In this document: one piece after another, positions 48,701 to 57,900 of the stretch
Layout: the number at the start of each line of letters is the position of its first letter
Numbering within the stretch: the stretch's first letter is position 1
Assembly: GCA_963930775.1 (NCBI GenBank)
Contig: OZ005704.1
Location: forward strand, 2,294,001-2,358,000
DNA from: Cliona cf. orientalis
Lineage: Eukaryota > Porifera > Demospongiae > Clionaida > Clionaidae
DNA: 64,000 nucleotides
Reading direction: 5' to 3'
Notes under the pieces: generated by a model
What the model saw: the letters and a program-made list of their open reading frames with translations, nothing else
Database searches by the model: none
Told to the model about the DNA's origin: nothing
Made by a program: the position numbers and the translations under genes

Positions 48701-50919
48701 TAATCAAGATATGACAAATCTGACTGGACAGGAGTTTTCTCCTCTGCATTAGACATAAGGTTCTGAAGGTCATGTAAAACATTACTTAGGGTGACTCCAT
48801 CAGCAATTATTTGATGAATATGAATAGCCAGTAAGGTTGACTGACCAGCCTGAAGGTGTCTAAATTTGACAAGTGGAGCAGAATGAATACTCATTTCAGG
48901 AATTGACTTGGTGAGATACTCTTCAGCACCAGTAAGGCTATCTACTGTTTCAATTAGAGGGTTATATTCCAGTTCATTACCTGAACTAAGTACAAAAGCA
49001 TGTGTATCACTATCTAATCCAATTCTGTAAGTCAAGATGTGATGCTGACTGACCAGCGATCGAAAAATCATTTCAGCAGAGCCTGCATGCTTTCCTGTGT
49101 GAGCTATTGTCTCAATGTATGCAGTTGATGTGACAGCTAATTGTTGTGTTGCCATAATTTGCATTTGAGCATTTGATACTGATTGGCTTAATCTTGTGCA
49201 TGTTCTGTTGGGTTCAGTTACTTCTTCACTCACCATAATATTGTCAGTGAGATGTTTGTCACTTGACCATGGATTCAACACATGAAATGCATAACTAGAT
49301 AGCAGAGGCACCTTTTTTGTATCTGAATAGAGCTCTATCCAGTTGACATTACTCTCATTTAGAAATGAACATGCAAATGTTGCCAAGTCAGTGCCTAGAC
49401 AATTCAAGCACTGGGTGTCAGTAAAGCTTGCCTTTAAGTTAGTAGCATACCCAAAATGAATACTGAGTACTCTGTTGTCATCATCTTTACTTATGCTACT
49501 GCAAAACATCTGGAGTGAAGTAGTCATTCTTTTCCACGAATTAGCATAGAAAATAGCACGGTGTTTGAGTGTAGAATGCTCTTTACCAACATTTATGGTA
49601 AAACAAACATCTTTGAGCAATCTATATGATTTTTCATCAGAGCACTCAAAATAGTGTAACAAATTCCTTGCAATCTGTAGAAGAGCTTGCTCTGAGTTGA
49701 CTGCAAGAGCTAATAACTGCATTTCATTATTGTTATCAATTCTCATGGGTGGACAGTTCTTATGAGGAATGTGCTCTTTGACAATGGCAGTTTGCAGGTC
49801 AGTTCCATTGCGATGGTCGATGGAATGGATACATGCACACCTACGAGATTTGCTACTGTGACCCTGCCAGTCTTGTACAGATGTACAAATATAAAGAGGT
49901 CCAGACAGCCATTTTGATTGATATGCCCTTCCCTCAGCAAAGCTGGCAAATTCGGATGGTAATTTACCTTTATGAAGACAAATCACAATTTTTACCAAAC
50001 CTGTTATGCCACTTTCATCGAAAATTGATTCAACACAACCAACTGGAATTTTTGATGATGTCGTGCATGAATTGAAAATACTAGAGATAGCAGCAGCTCC
50101 TACTGGATCACTCAAGTCAGCCTCGATATAATCTAACTGTTGGGGCAAAGTGCTTGCTAGCTTCAAAGCATGCAAAATCATACTGGCTACTTTTTTTGTG
50201 TTAGGTGTACCGAAATGACATACAGCAGTTGCTTCCAAAATGCCATAAATATAATCTCCACATGCCAATGCACTATGCAGCGACTTCAGTAGCACTGCAG
50301 TACAGATCTCCCCCTTGAAAGTAGAACTTGTTAAAGACTCCCTAGTCTCAGAACTAGACAAGATACCAAGTTTGATTCCCCCAGCGACTGCCATTTCACA
50401 ATCACTGCAAAGAAGTCCTTGGCATGCAAGATGGACTGCAAGTAGGGACGATGCATTGTTACTAATTGTAACTGCTGGACCTTTGAGGTCATAAACATGA
50501 GAAATTCGTGAAGATATGCAAACATTGTCATAATGAAAACGGTTTTGGCTCATTGTGCTGATAACATAGACACCTGTATTCGACCCCTTAATATTGGAAG
50601 CATAGCCAGCATCTTCAAAGAGCTCCCATGCAACTTCTAAAAAAATACGATGTTCTTCTGATTCAATACGCATGGGTTTGGGGGGAAAATTAGCCTGATC
50701 AATGCTTGGCTTAGGACATAATCCAAATGATAATTTCTTACTTTCATCCAATGGTTGATCATCAAATGCTGTTGTTGACTGATGACCATCAGATACAAGC
50801 TCCTGTACAAATTTCCTGTCATGCACAGTCAACCGCTTCCAGAAGTCTAGACATGAGTTAGTTCCAGGCAATCTCATTGCCATCCCAACAATAGCTACTG
50901 GAAACTTGCTGCTGGCCAT
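42718..50919 (-). CDS. intronless hybrid PKS/NRPS megasynthase (2,733 aa)
   Basis: Domain order with approximate residues. KS1 7-350: VAIVGMAMRLPG start, but Cys is replaced by Ala156 (SNNASS for TACSS) and the HGTGT and NIGH histidines are missing, so it is inactive. Linker 370-560 with a PTYPF-like end and no AT. Condensation 595-1010 with HQIIADG at 702-708, where HHxxxDG is expected, so the catalytic second His is Gln703. Adenylation 1030-1510: TSGTTGTPK at 1176, FDVFIAD, NFYGMSEAT, KTGD, GRLDTVIKLRGFRI, and a GK near the end; D235-equivalent present, suggesting an amino acid substrate. Carrier 1, Ser1575 (GGHSL). KS2 1625-2040 with all three catalytic residues (DTACSSS, Cys1797; AHGTG; FGH). 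Linker without AT. C-methyltransferase about 2380-2620 (ILQVGGGIGQ). Carrier 2, Ser2690 (GGESL). No KR, DH, ER, TE or reductase. It likely condenses an activated amino acid with a methylated C2 unit loaded in trans. The start at 50919 directly precedes the KS. Product unknown. Confidence 0.93.
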   Translation of the reverse strand: MASSKFPVAIVGMAMRLPGTNSCLDFWKRLTVHDRKFVQELVSDGHQSTTAFDDQPLDESKKLSFGLCPKPSIDQANFPPKPMRIESEEHRIFLEVAWELFEDAGYASNIKGSNTGVYVISTMSQNRFHYDNVCISSRISHVYDLKGPAVTISNNASSLLAVHLACQGLLCSDCEMAVAGGIKLGILSSSETRESLTSSTFKGEICTAVLLKSLHSALACGDYIYGILEATAVCHFGTPNTKKVASMILHALKLASTLPQQLDYIEADLSDPVGAAAISSIFNSCTTSSKIPVGCVESIFDESGITGLVKIVICLHKGKLPSEFASFAEGRAYQSKWLSGPLYICTSVQDWQGHSSKSRRCACIHSIDHRNGTDLQTAIVKEHIPHKNCPPMRIDNNNEMQLLALAVNSEQALLQIARNLLHYFECSDEKSYRLLKDVCFTINVGKEHSTLKHRAIFYANSWKRMTTSLQMFCSSISKDDDNRVLSIHFGYATNLKASFTDTQCLNCLGTDLATFACSFLNESNVNWIELYSDTKKVPLLSSYAFHVLNPWSSDKHLTDNIMVSEEVTEPNRTCTRLSQSVSNAQMQIMATQQLAVTSTAYIETIAHTGKHAGSAEMIFRSLVSQHHILTYRIGLDSDTHAFVLSSGNELEYNPLIETVDSLTGAEEYLTKSIPEMSIHSAPLVKFRHLQAGQSTLLAIHIHQIIADGVTLSNVLHDLQNLMSNAEEKTPVQSDLSYLDYLKDESIYHKSSQYCDSAVFWKEMFATLPPEVSLSILPPTESAWNSTSTYHAGHQSYSISSNEAKAISKYCALLGVTDFQYALACTLLLLQRYLGSEDITIAIPVTTRIEKFLNTDGQFENVILFRAFIDQNLTVGEHIQAVANNWKAVQSHARYPLSEVVRKLWSDHGKHYSSFCCIVFNFSASVTTKEEVKVPSKHAKCPLTFTISSDRQRSSYDLHVEWAIEIMDAGIVSRLSEGIRDVFTTAMLMADKTINDTNLLSKSECRLLKSFSNELNPNVSGTVLQQFENNVARHPNRLAVVYEENVLSYKELNNRADRIALGLQQNISQFSLSRNPVVIVMEKNELIIASTLGIWKAGGHFLPVVFSSCSITLKDIVNQCSVAAVLTNTNSSKLNSIVKGSCPILNVQHFLDPSIDIEVSLIARATETDGLAYVIRTSGTTGTPKLCKISHSSLAIIAHAWKLVYNINDFDMTLLQWAPISFDVFIADIVRALVCYPGQLIMCPEKFQFDTSYLSNLIRKYKITFMDVTPQFGMQIFNDINCTDLESIRIFILAADVLPTHVFSKIKGKLTPDQRIMNFYGMSEATIASSFFEGDLTAPTRTGTVPIGKALPGVNLHVLDSKTLQPCPIGTVGELYITGNVLASGDVRLVELKYPKCSAIKTGDAACRLPSGDIEIFGRLDTVIKLRGFRISTTEIENKVSDLFEEVKEVCVTPLTNSSGVKFLCAFIVPCNESDERALNCKTLRDNLKHHLPYYMLPDLVHIVDKIPTTAHGKVNHELLPSLSELGGVMDTSKDDERDDTPTVAILKALFSKAMGLPDISSINGDVTFMEQGGHSLILVNFVTLIKQETDYHVEIADVFSYPSINSLADYINDISTNKYTTDQTPANNSVDDIAITGVGLRLPGGISSLAELWEALDKGEYLFQELSDLRKTDVLNCLPTKTFQNINGCRGAFLERIDQFDHHFFNIAPGEAKCMLPEQRIFLEVATEALAEGRSIDKVKGSKIGVFVGAPDQTGYAELNHPKQPVSVAGLMPGMIATRVAYQWDLKGPTMLIDTACSSSLMAMKCACDSIRNKECEGAIVGGVNLQIIFSPSSSGVLSQNSLFEFGEDPGASVGEGVLGLFLEPLSTALKEGKIVYGIVKGAISNCVGRGNGITAPSAISQERVIKDALSSAGLKASDISFMLAHGTGSRLGDQIELSALSSIFLSDHGNHTLPIGSTKSVFGHVDSLSGILGVFKVLVSLLTKHIPATADFNTPHHEFTNSPLYIPRETIPWDLKLSLRRYAGVNSSGMTGTNCHIILAECLTTNTEPESLNSISLNNDKDQEYAYPLLLNGKTLKHIKKQISLYKHYLKFAMVSCTINTLLPSLCVTVAMRLKPISEMKIGHFQVRLVITAAKVQQLFTAIEMISSIESDDDLIKLSKSESNIEVHCPDYTPAEFSSIGSQLFLQESVISFEKLFQGHQHNIPRIPGVPIAMYDECRHWFDYNTQLPMTQTVEGLVELLQRKVSETREIVRMLPLQPPQELQKIEDTFCCTIIVKFLLNTNLGEYIKNNKEVKFDTAFSLSGMIPKYRKFFYVMIKELLKCKLVVISASEKSSLDSFKFQCQDILHTNLESICTSISEKYPQWADRFRFPLYCFEYLADVLHGKMDPLMVLFPDGNLNFMYKFDRIGDPLGDIYCNVYVQVIADYVRNLITKGEKVRILQVGGGIGQITRQLLHKLICLSDNIEYWFTDVGKAYIDRAKTVFTSYSHMMKFCTFDITKNPTAQGIIGSFDIVLTYNVIHAVPSIMDAVSNLKHCLDDRGILFIIECVKNEMWATLTWGILDGWWVFQDYHIRPHEPMMEPQVWERVLYDVGFSSVLSFPEEERERSFVEKFLFVCSANPLDVPPSNSKYELVELKTLNYYDNPVKEIETVNVSIEQIYDELKKIWTELLGVEDIQPNDNFKSLGGESLLALQMIYLIRKRIGPKLVIQHITANSTLKALANFISCLLNTQ

Positions 50920-51901
50920 ATTCTGGTGTCAGTTCAGCTCTGCCTAGCTACATGTGCAAAAGAATGATCGGACCAGGTATATTATAGAAATGACTATAGG
51001 AATCCTTCCTTAAGCCTATTTAGAAGAGCACAGAGTAGGACAATAGAATGAGGTAACAATTAGACTTACTGGTCGGAATAGTAAGATGAATAAATGGTGG
51101 TCATATTATCCTTTTTGTTATTTACTAAACACCAGCTCATTAGACTATATGCTTCCTGACTGTTGAGTAACAATTCTACCGGCATTTTAGAAGAGCACAG
51201 AGACAGTAGGACAATAGGATGAGGTAACAATTAGACTTACTGGTTGGAATAGTAAGATGAATAAATGGTGATCATATTATCCTTTTTGTTATTTAAGAAC
51301 TACATCTAAACAGCCAGCTCATTAGACTATATGCTTCCTGACTGCTGGGTGACAATTCTACCGGCATTTTAGAAGAGCACAGAGACAGTAGGACAATAGA
51401 ATGAGGTAGCTAACAATTAGACTTACTGGTCGGAATAGTAAGATGAATAAATGGTGGTCATAACTATTATGCTTTTTGTTACTTAAGAACTACATCTAAA
51501 CAGCCAGCTCATTAGACTATATGCTTCCTGACTGCTGGGTGACAATTCTACCGGCATTTTAGAAGAGCACAGAGACAGTAGGACATTAGGATGAGGTAAC
51601 AATCACACTATACTATAATATATTTGACAATGGTATGTGGTTTTGTGATCCTAGCTATTGGTATTAATTTTCAGTGCAATTAAGAGCAGTGACAGTACGT
51701 AGGAAAGTAGCTAGCACAATAATTAGCAGCTAAGACTTTACTTGTTGGAAGTGTAAGGTGCTATATTTGTCAACGGTATTCCCAATTTGTTAGGAGCAGT
51801 ACTGCTGTCATCAGAACGTGAATTGAACTATAACATATAGGAATAAAGACATATATTATATCAAAGTCAGTAAATCTTTAAATCGATGATTCAGGCTCAC
51901 A
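50920..51901. promoter_or_regulatory. divergent intergenic region of megasynthase and P450
   Basis: 982 bp separate the two start codons, which point away from each other, so both promoters should lie here. Most of it is the tandem repeat listed next. The rest is AT-rich with no site I can name. Confidence 0.5.
51018..51602. repeat. tandem repeat, 3.3 copies of 168-190 bp
   Basis: Units start at about 51018, 51186, 51367 and 51557 (partial), each with TTTAGAAGAGCACAGAG, GAGGTAACAATTAGACTTAC, GGAATAGTAAGATGAATAAA, CAGCTCATTAGACTATATGC and ACAATTCTACCGGCAT. Identity is high; differences are short indels (for example GAACTACATCTAAACAG is missing in unit 1). Confidence 0.9.
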
Positions 51902-54900
51902 ATGGTACCATCAACAATTGAGGTCTTACTGATGTGTTCATTAGGTGGCATTCTATTCATAAGCTACCTATTTTATTGGTAAGTCTAGCTTACTTAACCT
52001 TTAGGGATCGAACGGGCTAGGGAGGAGCTAGTTAGTAAGACTAGTCAGTTTAAATAAAGTCCAGGCAGTCCTGTCACAGATCTGTGACTATAGTCCTGTG
52101 AGTGTTAATGCTGTCTTAGAAGCTAGTTAGTAAGACTAGTCAGTTTAAATAAAGTCCGGCAGGCAGACCTGTCACAGATCTGTGACTATAGTCCTGTGAG
52201 TGTTAATATTATTATATCCTAGCTTAGCCAATCGCTAATAATATATGAATTCCAGTAGGCTAAAATTTACAACAAGCCAAGTGTAGAGCCTCAAGCATAA
52301 TAATTATGCATGCATGTAACCCTACATAATTATGCGTGGTGATACATGCTCTCCTGAAGCTTGAGCCTTGGATACTTCAAGTTTTAAACATCAGGACGCT
52401 GCATTTATGCCTGATCCGAGTTATATGATCCATGCATGGCACGAAGAATGATGTGTAAAATGAGCTGCATGACAGGACATGCATTAGCTGTTCAAAGTTC
52501 TAATTAACGCGACATGAAAAAATAATTACGAATGTTGGGTGGCGCGCCATTAGAGCGTGAAAATTACCCTTCGCGACCAGGTGGTGCGCAAAATTTGTAC
52601 ACAAAGGTATAGGGCCGCGCGCGTGGGTGGGCGCATTTAAATAGAGCGCGTGAAAAATTGCACTTCAGGCCGAGGTGGCGCATCTCTTAGAGAGGCACGT
52701 TAACTAGATCGGCTACGGTATACCGTATTTCCTTGTATTTTTCCCGCGTGTACGTGCTATTAGTTTGAAGTGTCTCAGGATACGGGTACAGTTTGAGGGC
52801 GGTAACAAAACAAGGGCGGGTTCAATTAATGCCTGAATACACTGCACTTGCGTATACATCAAATAAGCCCTAGCGCACGTGTTAATCGAATTGCATGTGA
52901 CTACTGCGGTACCGGCTACTGGATGGACGAATTCTAGGTACTCCGAAATCAAGAACACCAGAGAGTAGCTATAAACTTGAACTCGTCATCTTAGGTTGCT
53001 TATATAGTTGGCTCACGATCAATCGCTGGAGCGCTAGCGTGGGCTATGGGCGCGGGCACGGGCGTGCTACATGAACTGATATTTGTGGGCGTGGTCGCGC
53101 TTTTATAAACGCTTACAGGGGCGTATTTAGGCTGTTTGTTGGTTGTCTGGAAACCCCCCATGGCCTCAAGTTTCGTGTATATCACAATGGAAAATTAATC
53201 ATAGTATCACTGTTAAAAAGTACAAATGGAACCTCCAGGATCTTTGGGCTTCTTTATCTGTGTTCAAGAATAGCTTTTTGCTGCTTCTTAGACTTAATTG
53301 CTTTGGCACACAGAATCGAGCTGCAGTCAAGTTGAGCTGGTAGCTGCTCGCGTTTATCAGTGGGCGTGGCATCGAAAATTTTTCGCGCGCGCTTATGCAG
53401 AAAACTCACCAACCTGAATCTTGCATACGCCCCCTGGCATATCCTTTATTAAGACCACTCCAATAAAATGTTATGTTTCTGGTTGAGTGGTTTCTTCAAC
53501 TGTGATGCGGGCGGACGGGTTATTATTATTGTTGTTATGGGTGGGTGTGGCCTGCGCGACTAAAATTAGAAATTGCAGGAGATCTCAGGGTCTTCAACTC
53601 GAATAATTTTCCATTGAAAAGCTACCTTTGAAAGGACTTCAGTACCACGCTGGTATTCAGCAACATTTTATCGGTGTATATTCGCGTGTAGCTAGCTACC
53701 TAGTTCGTGCTTAGCAAGTAGACTCGTGGACTTCGACAATCGGCAACCTTTTGACCCCGGCTCGATCAGCGCTAGTGCGCCTCAGTGTATAAAAAGGATG
53801 GTATCACAATAATAATATTGGGGGGGGGGGGGGTTTCCTAAAAAAAAAAACACGTGGGCGGGTGACCAGAAACACATCATTTTATTGGAGTGACCTAAAC
53901 GCATACTACCTTTCCACTTACCGCTATAAGCGCATACGCTGATAGACGGCATACTAGGTCGGTTTATGCCTCATCGATGACGGTGACCCCTGCGATCTTA
54001 GCTTGTTACCGTGGAGATAGCGCATGCACGAGTAGTGTGTACCAGGCCCTCTCCTCTCCTTCGTAGGGCCTGGAAACGAGGCTATAGTTCAGTCAAGTTT
54101 AAAAGTTACTCGTCCTCTATAATCAATTCGTCGTCTTCGAACTCTTCATCACTTGCAAAAAAGGATCCGCAGCGTCATCCAAGTTGTCCTCATCGTCATA
54201 AAGCCTCAGTGGAGATTTCTGCTGCGGCTGCCACCCTTCCTTCTAGGATTCAATGTATGTGGGTGATTTTGACAAATTTTAATATGCCAGAACTGCTGAC
54301 ATGTTTTGATGAGAAATCCCAAGATTTATGCAGAAAATCCTGGCAAATGTATTGGCCTTATTGGCTGAAAAATCCCAATATTCAAGGTAATTTTAGCGCT
54401 CAAAAATCGGAGTGTTCGGACAAACTCCGAGTTTTGGGCAGCACTGTTAAAATAAATATGCCGAGGTGCTACGCACGCACGAATTTTGTGCACGTCCAGC
54501 CCCGCCCACTCAGTTATTCCGTACGCGCATGTGTGGACTATTGAAGGGTGGCCGGGGTTATTTCGAACTCAATGCTAGAGAAGAGGTGCAGAAAGAATTC
54601 AAGGAAATACGATAGTTATTTCTATGCTCAATAGATTAAAGGATCCACTATGTACATGCAGTATGTATAGTGGTATAGCTTGTGCATGCATGCCATCTGT
54701 GAGTGCAGGTTTGTTCTCGCTTCCTATCGGAGTCTTAAGAAATGTGGAATCAAAGGTCCCAAACCACAATTCTTCTTTGGTAATTATAAGGAAAGAATGA
54801 AAATGGTATATATGCAAAGTTGTACACATGAACAATCAACAACTACTCTTCCTCACAATGCATACAGAATCTAGTAGAACATGATAACTATCTCACAAAA

Positions 54901-57900
54901 ACCTACGGAAAAGTGTCTGGGTATGCTAACAAATTAAACTATATCATTGATATATATATATAGCTATATGGAATTCCAATGCTTATAATATTACTCAACC
55001 TCAAATACATTGTCAATTTTGTTGCAAATCGATGGGCAACCTTCGAAGTATGATCAATATAAATGGCACGAATACATGGTCAAGCTCAGATACGAATGCA
55101 ACTGTCAAGCCAATATAATATTATTGTCAAATGCCAATGCATTGTCAGCACTATCGAATGCAAACGCACTGTCAAATGCGATTGCACAGTCATGTAGTGT
55201 GGTCAACTGAATTCCAGCAAGTCAAATTCCTGTGGTCAACTCAAGTTGTCATTAGTCTTGCCGTCAGACTGTCAGCAGGCAGGTTGGACCCAGGGGGATC
55301 ATGATCACCAGAAGTTATGTAATAACATACATAGTAAGGTTGAAATGCAATCAATGTGTACATGCTTGGTAAATTTTGCGAGACTGACTATTAATGCATT
55401 TGCATTCGATAATGCTGACAGTGCATTCGCATTTGACAATGTATTGGCTCGATAAATGCATTCACATTTGAGCTTGACCATGTACTTGTGTCATATTTTG
55501 ATCACACTTTGAAGATTGCCCATAGCTAAATTGACAATGTATTTGAGGTTGCCCATGTATTTGCAACAAAATTGACAACGTATTTGAGTTTGATAATTTT
55601 GTCAGCATTGGAATTCCATAAAAATATAGTAATGTTGATATAATATTATACTATTGGAATAAACAGGTTTTATGTTGGACGACAGCCACACATCTTGATC
55701 AGTGACTTGGATATGATTAAGCAAATAATGCTTAAGAACTTTCAAAACTTTCCAGATCATCCGGTTAGTTAGTAAAATACAATATTTTTGTAGCTAGCTA
55801 AGTAAAAAGTTTCTTATGTGCATGAAAGCTGATGGAATAGAATTATTCTACTATATGTTCCCCCATAAAATGCAATACACAGCCCACGCCTGGCATCTAT
55901 ATTACCAGTGATCAGAAACTCACTGAACTACCAATGGCCACGGGAGATGCTTGGAGTCGTATGAGAAGAATCCTCTCCCCGTCATTTTCTGTATTCAGGC
56001 TGAAAGCAGTAAATACTATAACAGTATATAATATAATGTATGAAACTTTTACATAGATGCCAGGAGTGCAACTGCAGACAGCTGTTTCGGCCTAATTGGG
56101 CCTCGTCAGTGCAGTGTAGCACAAGGTGGGCCTGCCACCTCAACAGTAGACCCTGGCACCGAGGGGCTTAAATAAGCTCAGAGTCCTAAAGTACTTGTGG
56201 GTTTCATAAAAGCTCTCAAAACTTCTTTAATTAGCCCAAATTAGGCTTCCATGAGACATGATCCAAGCTATTTTGATAATAATAAGGATGGGAGCTAATT
56301 AACAGGCTAGGGTAGTTGGGAGCTCAATCTGACCAATTATCTAGCTAATGTTTGGCAAACAATCTTCTTGCATTATTAATGAAGTACTATTGTACAAAAC
56401 CCTCGGCGTGCAGCACTAGCTTTTCAAGTAAGGCAGAAGCAATGCAGCTTGCAGTGCTGTGTATGCTGTGCATGCAGATACACTAGCTAATTAGATCTAA
56501 TTAACCACAAGAATGTATTAATTACAATACTACACGCTACTACGTAATTGCAGCGGACCACGTGCATGCTTAGTCAGCAGAATTAGTACACAAGCCTAGT
56601 CAGGCTAGCTGACAGTTTAGGTATGTTCAGTGATGAATCATTCGAGTTATAGGACCTATTGCTAGACCTACCCACTATTCTTTTTGAAAAGAAGCCATCG
56701 GTGTCTCTTTTGTTCACCGAGAGTTCGTCAGAATAAGCGAAGAAGGCACTGAGGCGATCAGCAAATGTCACCAGAACTTTTGAACAGAGCGATTTTAACG
56801 AAATCCACACAGTATACATATCTTGAGAACACCATAAGAAGCTTAACAGCACCATGTTTTCAACGTATAAACGAGGTATGAAGCAGCTAGCGTGGTAACA
56901 GACAGACACACAAACACACACACACACCACACACACACACTACCATAACCCTCGCGCATGCGCCAAGGGTTAATTAGATCACCTCAGCCAAGCACAACAG
57001 TTTCGTGCAGAGGTAGCTAGCTATAATAGCAGTTCACTATTAATTTTCTGTGAGTTGCCCCTTCACTACTCCTAGATTAAATTAGCCTCAGAGATGATCA
57101 TGAAGGTGTTCTTAGATATCTAGTACAATATTATTTGTGGTATAGTGTATACTATATTATGATCTTCTATGAGTATTGCAACGAAAAATGACACTCTATG
57201 GATAGACGGCTGTCCCCTTAAAGCGGGGCAAACTGAATTCGCTGCTTATCGTCACCGCCCGCATGGATTTTCAGATTTTTTCCAGATTTCGCATCCAATA
57301 CAGTAAACATACGACACTTTGAGCCCCACCCACCAATCGCGCTAATTAGAGAGCGGGGCCTCGGCGACTTCGAGGTTCGAGCATAGCTTTCCAGCACTCT
57401 CTGCTCGTTTGAAATATGAAAAATGACCACCTGCCCGCATGCAAAATCGAAATCTTTGTGACGATAAACTGAATTTAGTTTGTCACGCCTAAGTTAGGCC
57501 ACTCCAAATAAATTTCCTGTTTCCCGTCCACCGCCCGCATCCTTTTCTGGCATGTCACAAAATTTTCCATTATTAGTACTTTTGTATGTATGCAATATCC
57601 GCATTTACTTTTGTACACGTAGTGTTCTTGCCCCAAGTGAGTGATAATTAATTAGTTTAAGTGCTTCCTGTAGGCCTTGCTACTATGTAAATAATGGGAT
57701 TTACCGCCCGCCCGCATACTACATTAGTTATTTCCAGGACGGGAAACAGGAAATTTATTTGGAGTGGCCTTATGTGGTCACCGTGATAAAAATTATCTTT
57801 TTTAGGGGCTAAGCACATAAAAATTTCTATGTTCCATTCCACATTCTGCTTTTTATATCTTACTGAATGAATTCATTATTCTAGAGGCCGATCCCCCTAA

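Noticed and set aside
42718-50919. Bacterial contamination or symbiont contig
   Set aside because: The gene is flanked on both sides by spliced animal genes and the same MITE types, has AATAAA at its end, and shows no bacterial neighbours or ribosome-binding site.
51018-51602. CRISPR-like array
   Set aside because: Units are 168-190 bp and contiguous with no unique spacers, so this is a plain tandem repeat in a eukaryotic genome.
54011-54544. 177-codon open frame in P450 intron 1
   Set aside because: It begins in a repeat fragment (GGCCTGGAAACGAGGCTA end), has no recognisable domain, and lies inside an intron that the in-phase P450 model requires.
56583-56936. 117-codon minus-strand frame with CV repeats
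   Set aside because: Derived from a CA microsatellite and the Harbinger-like MITE in P450 intron 5.
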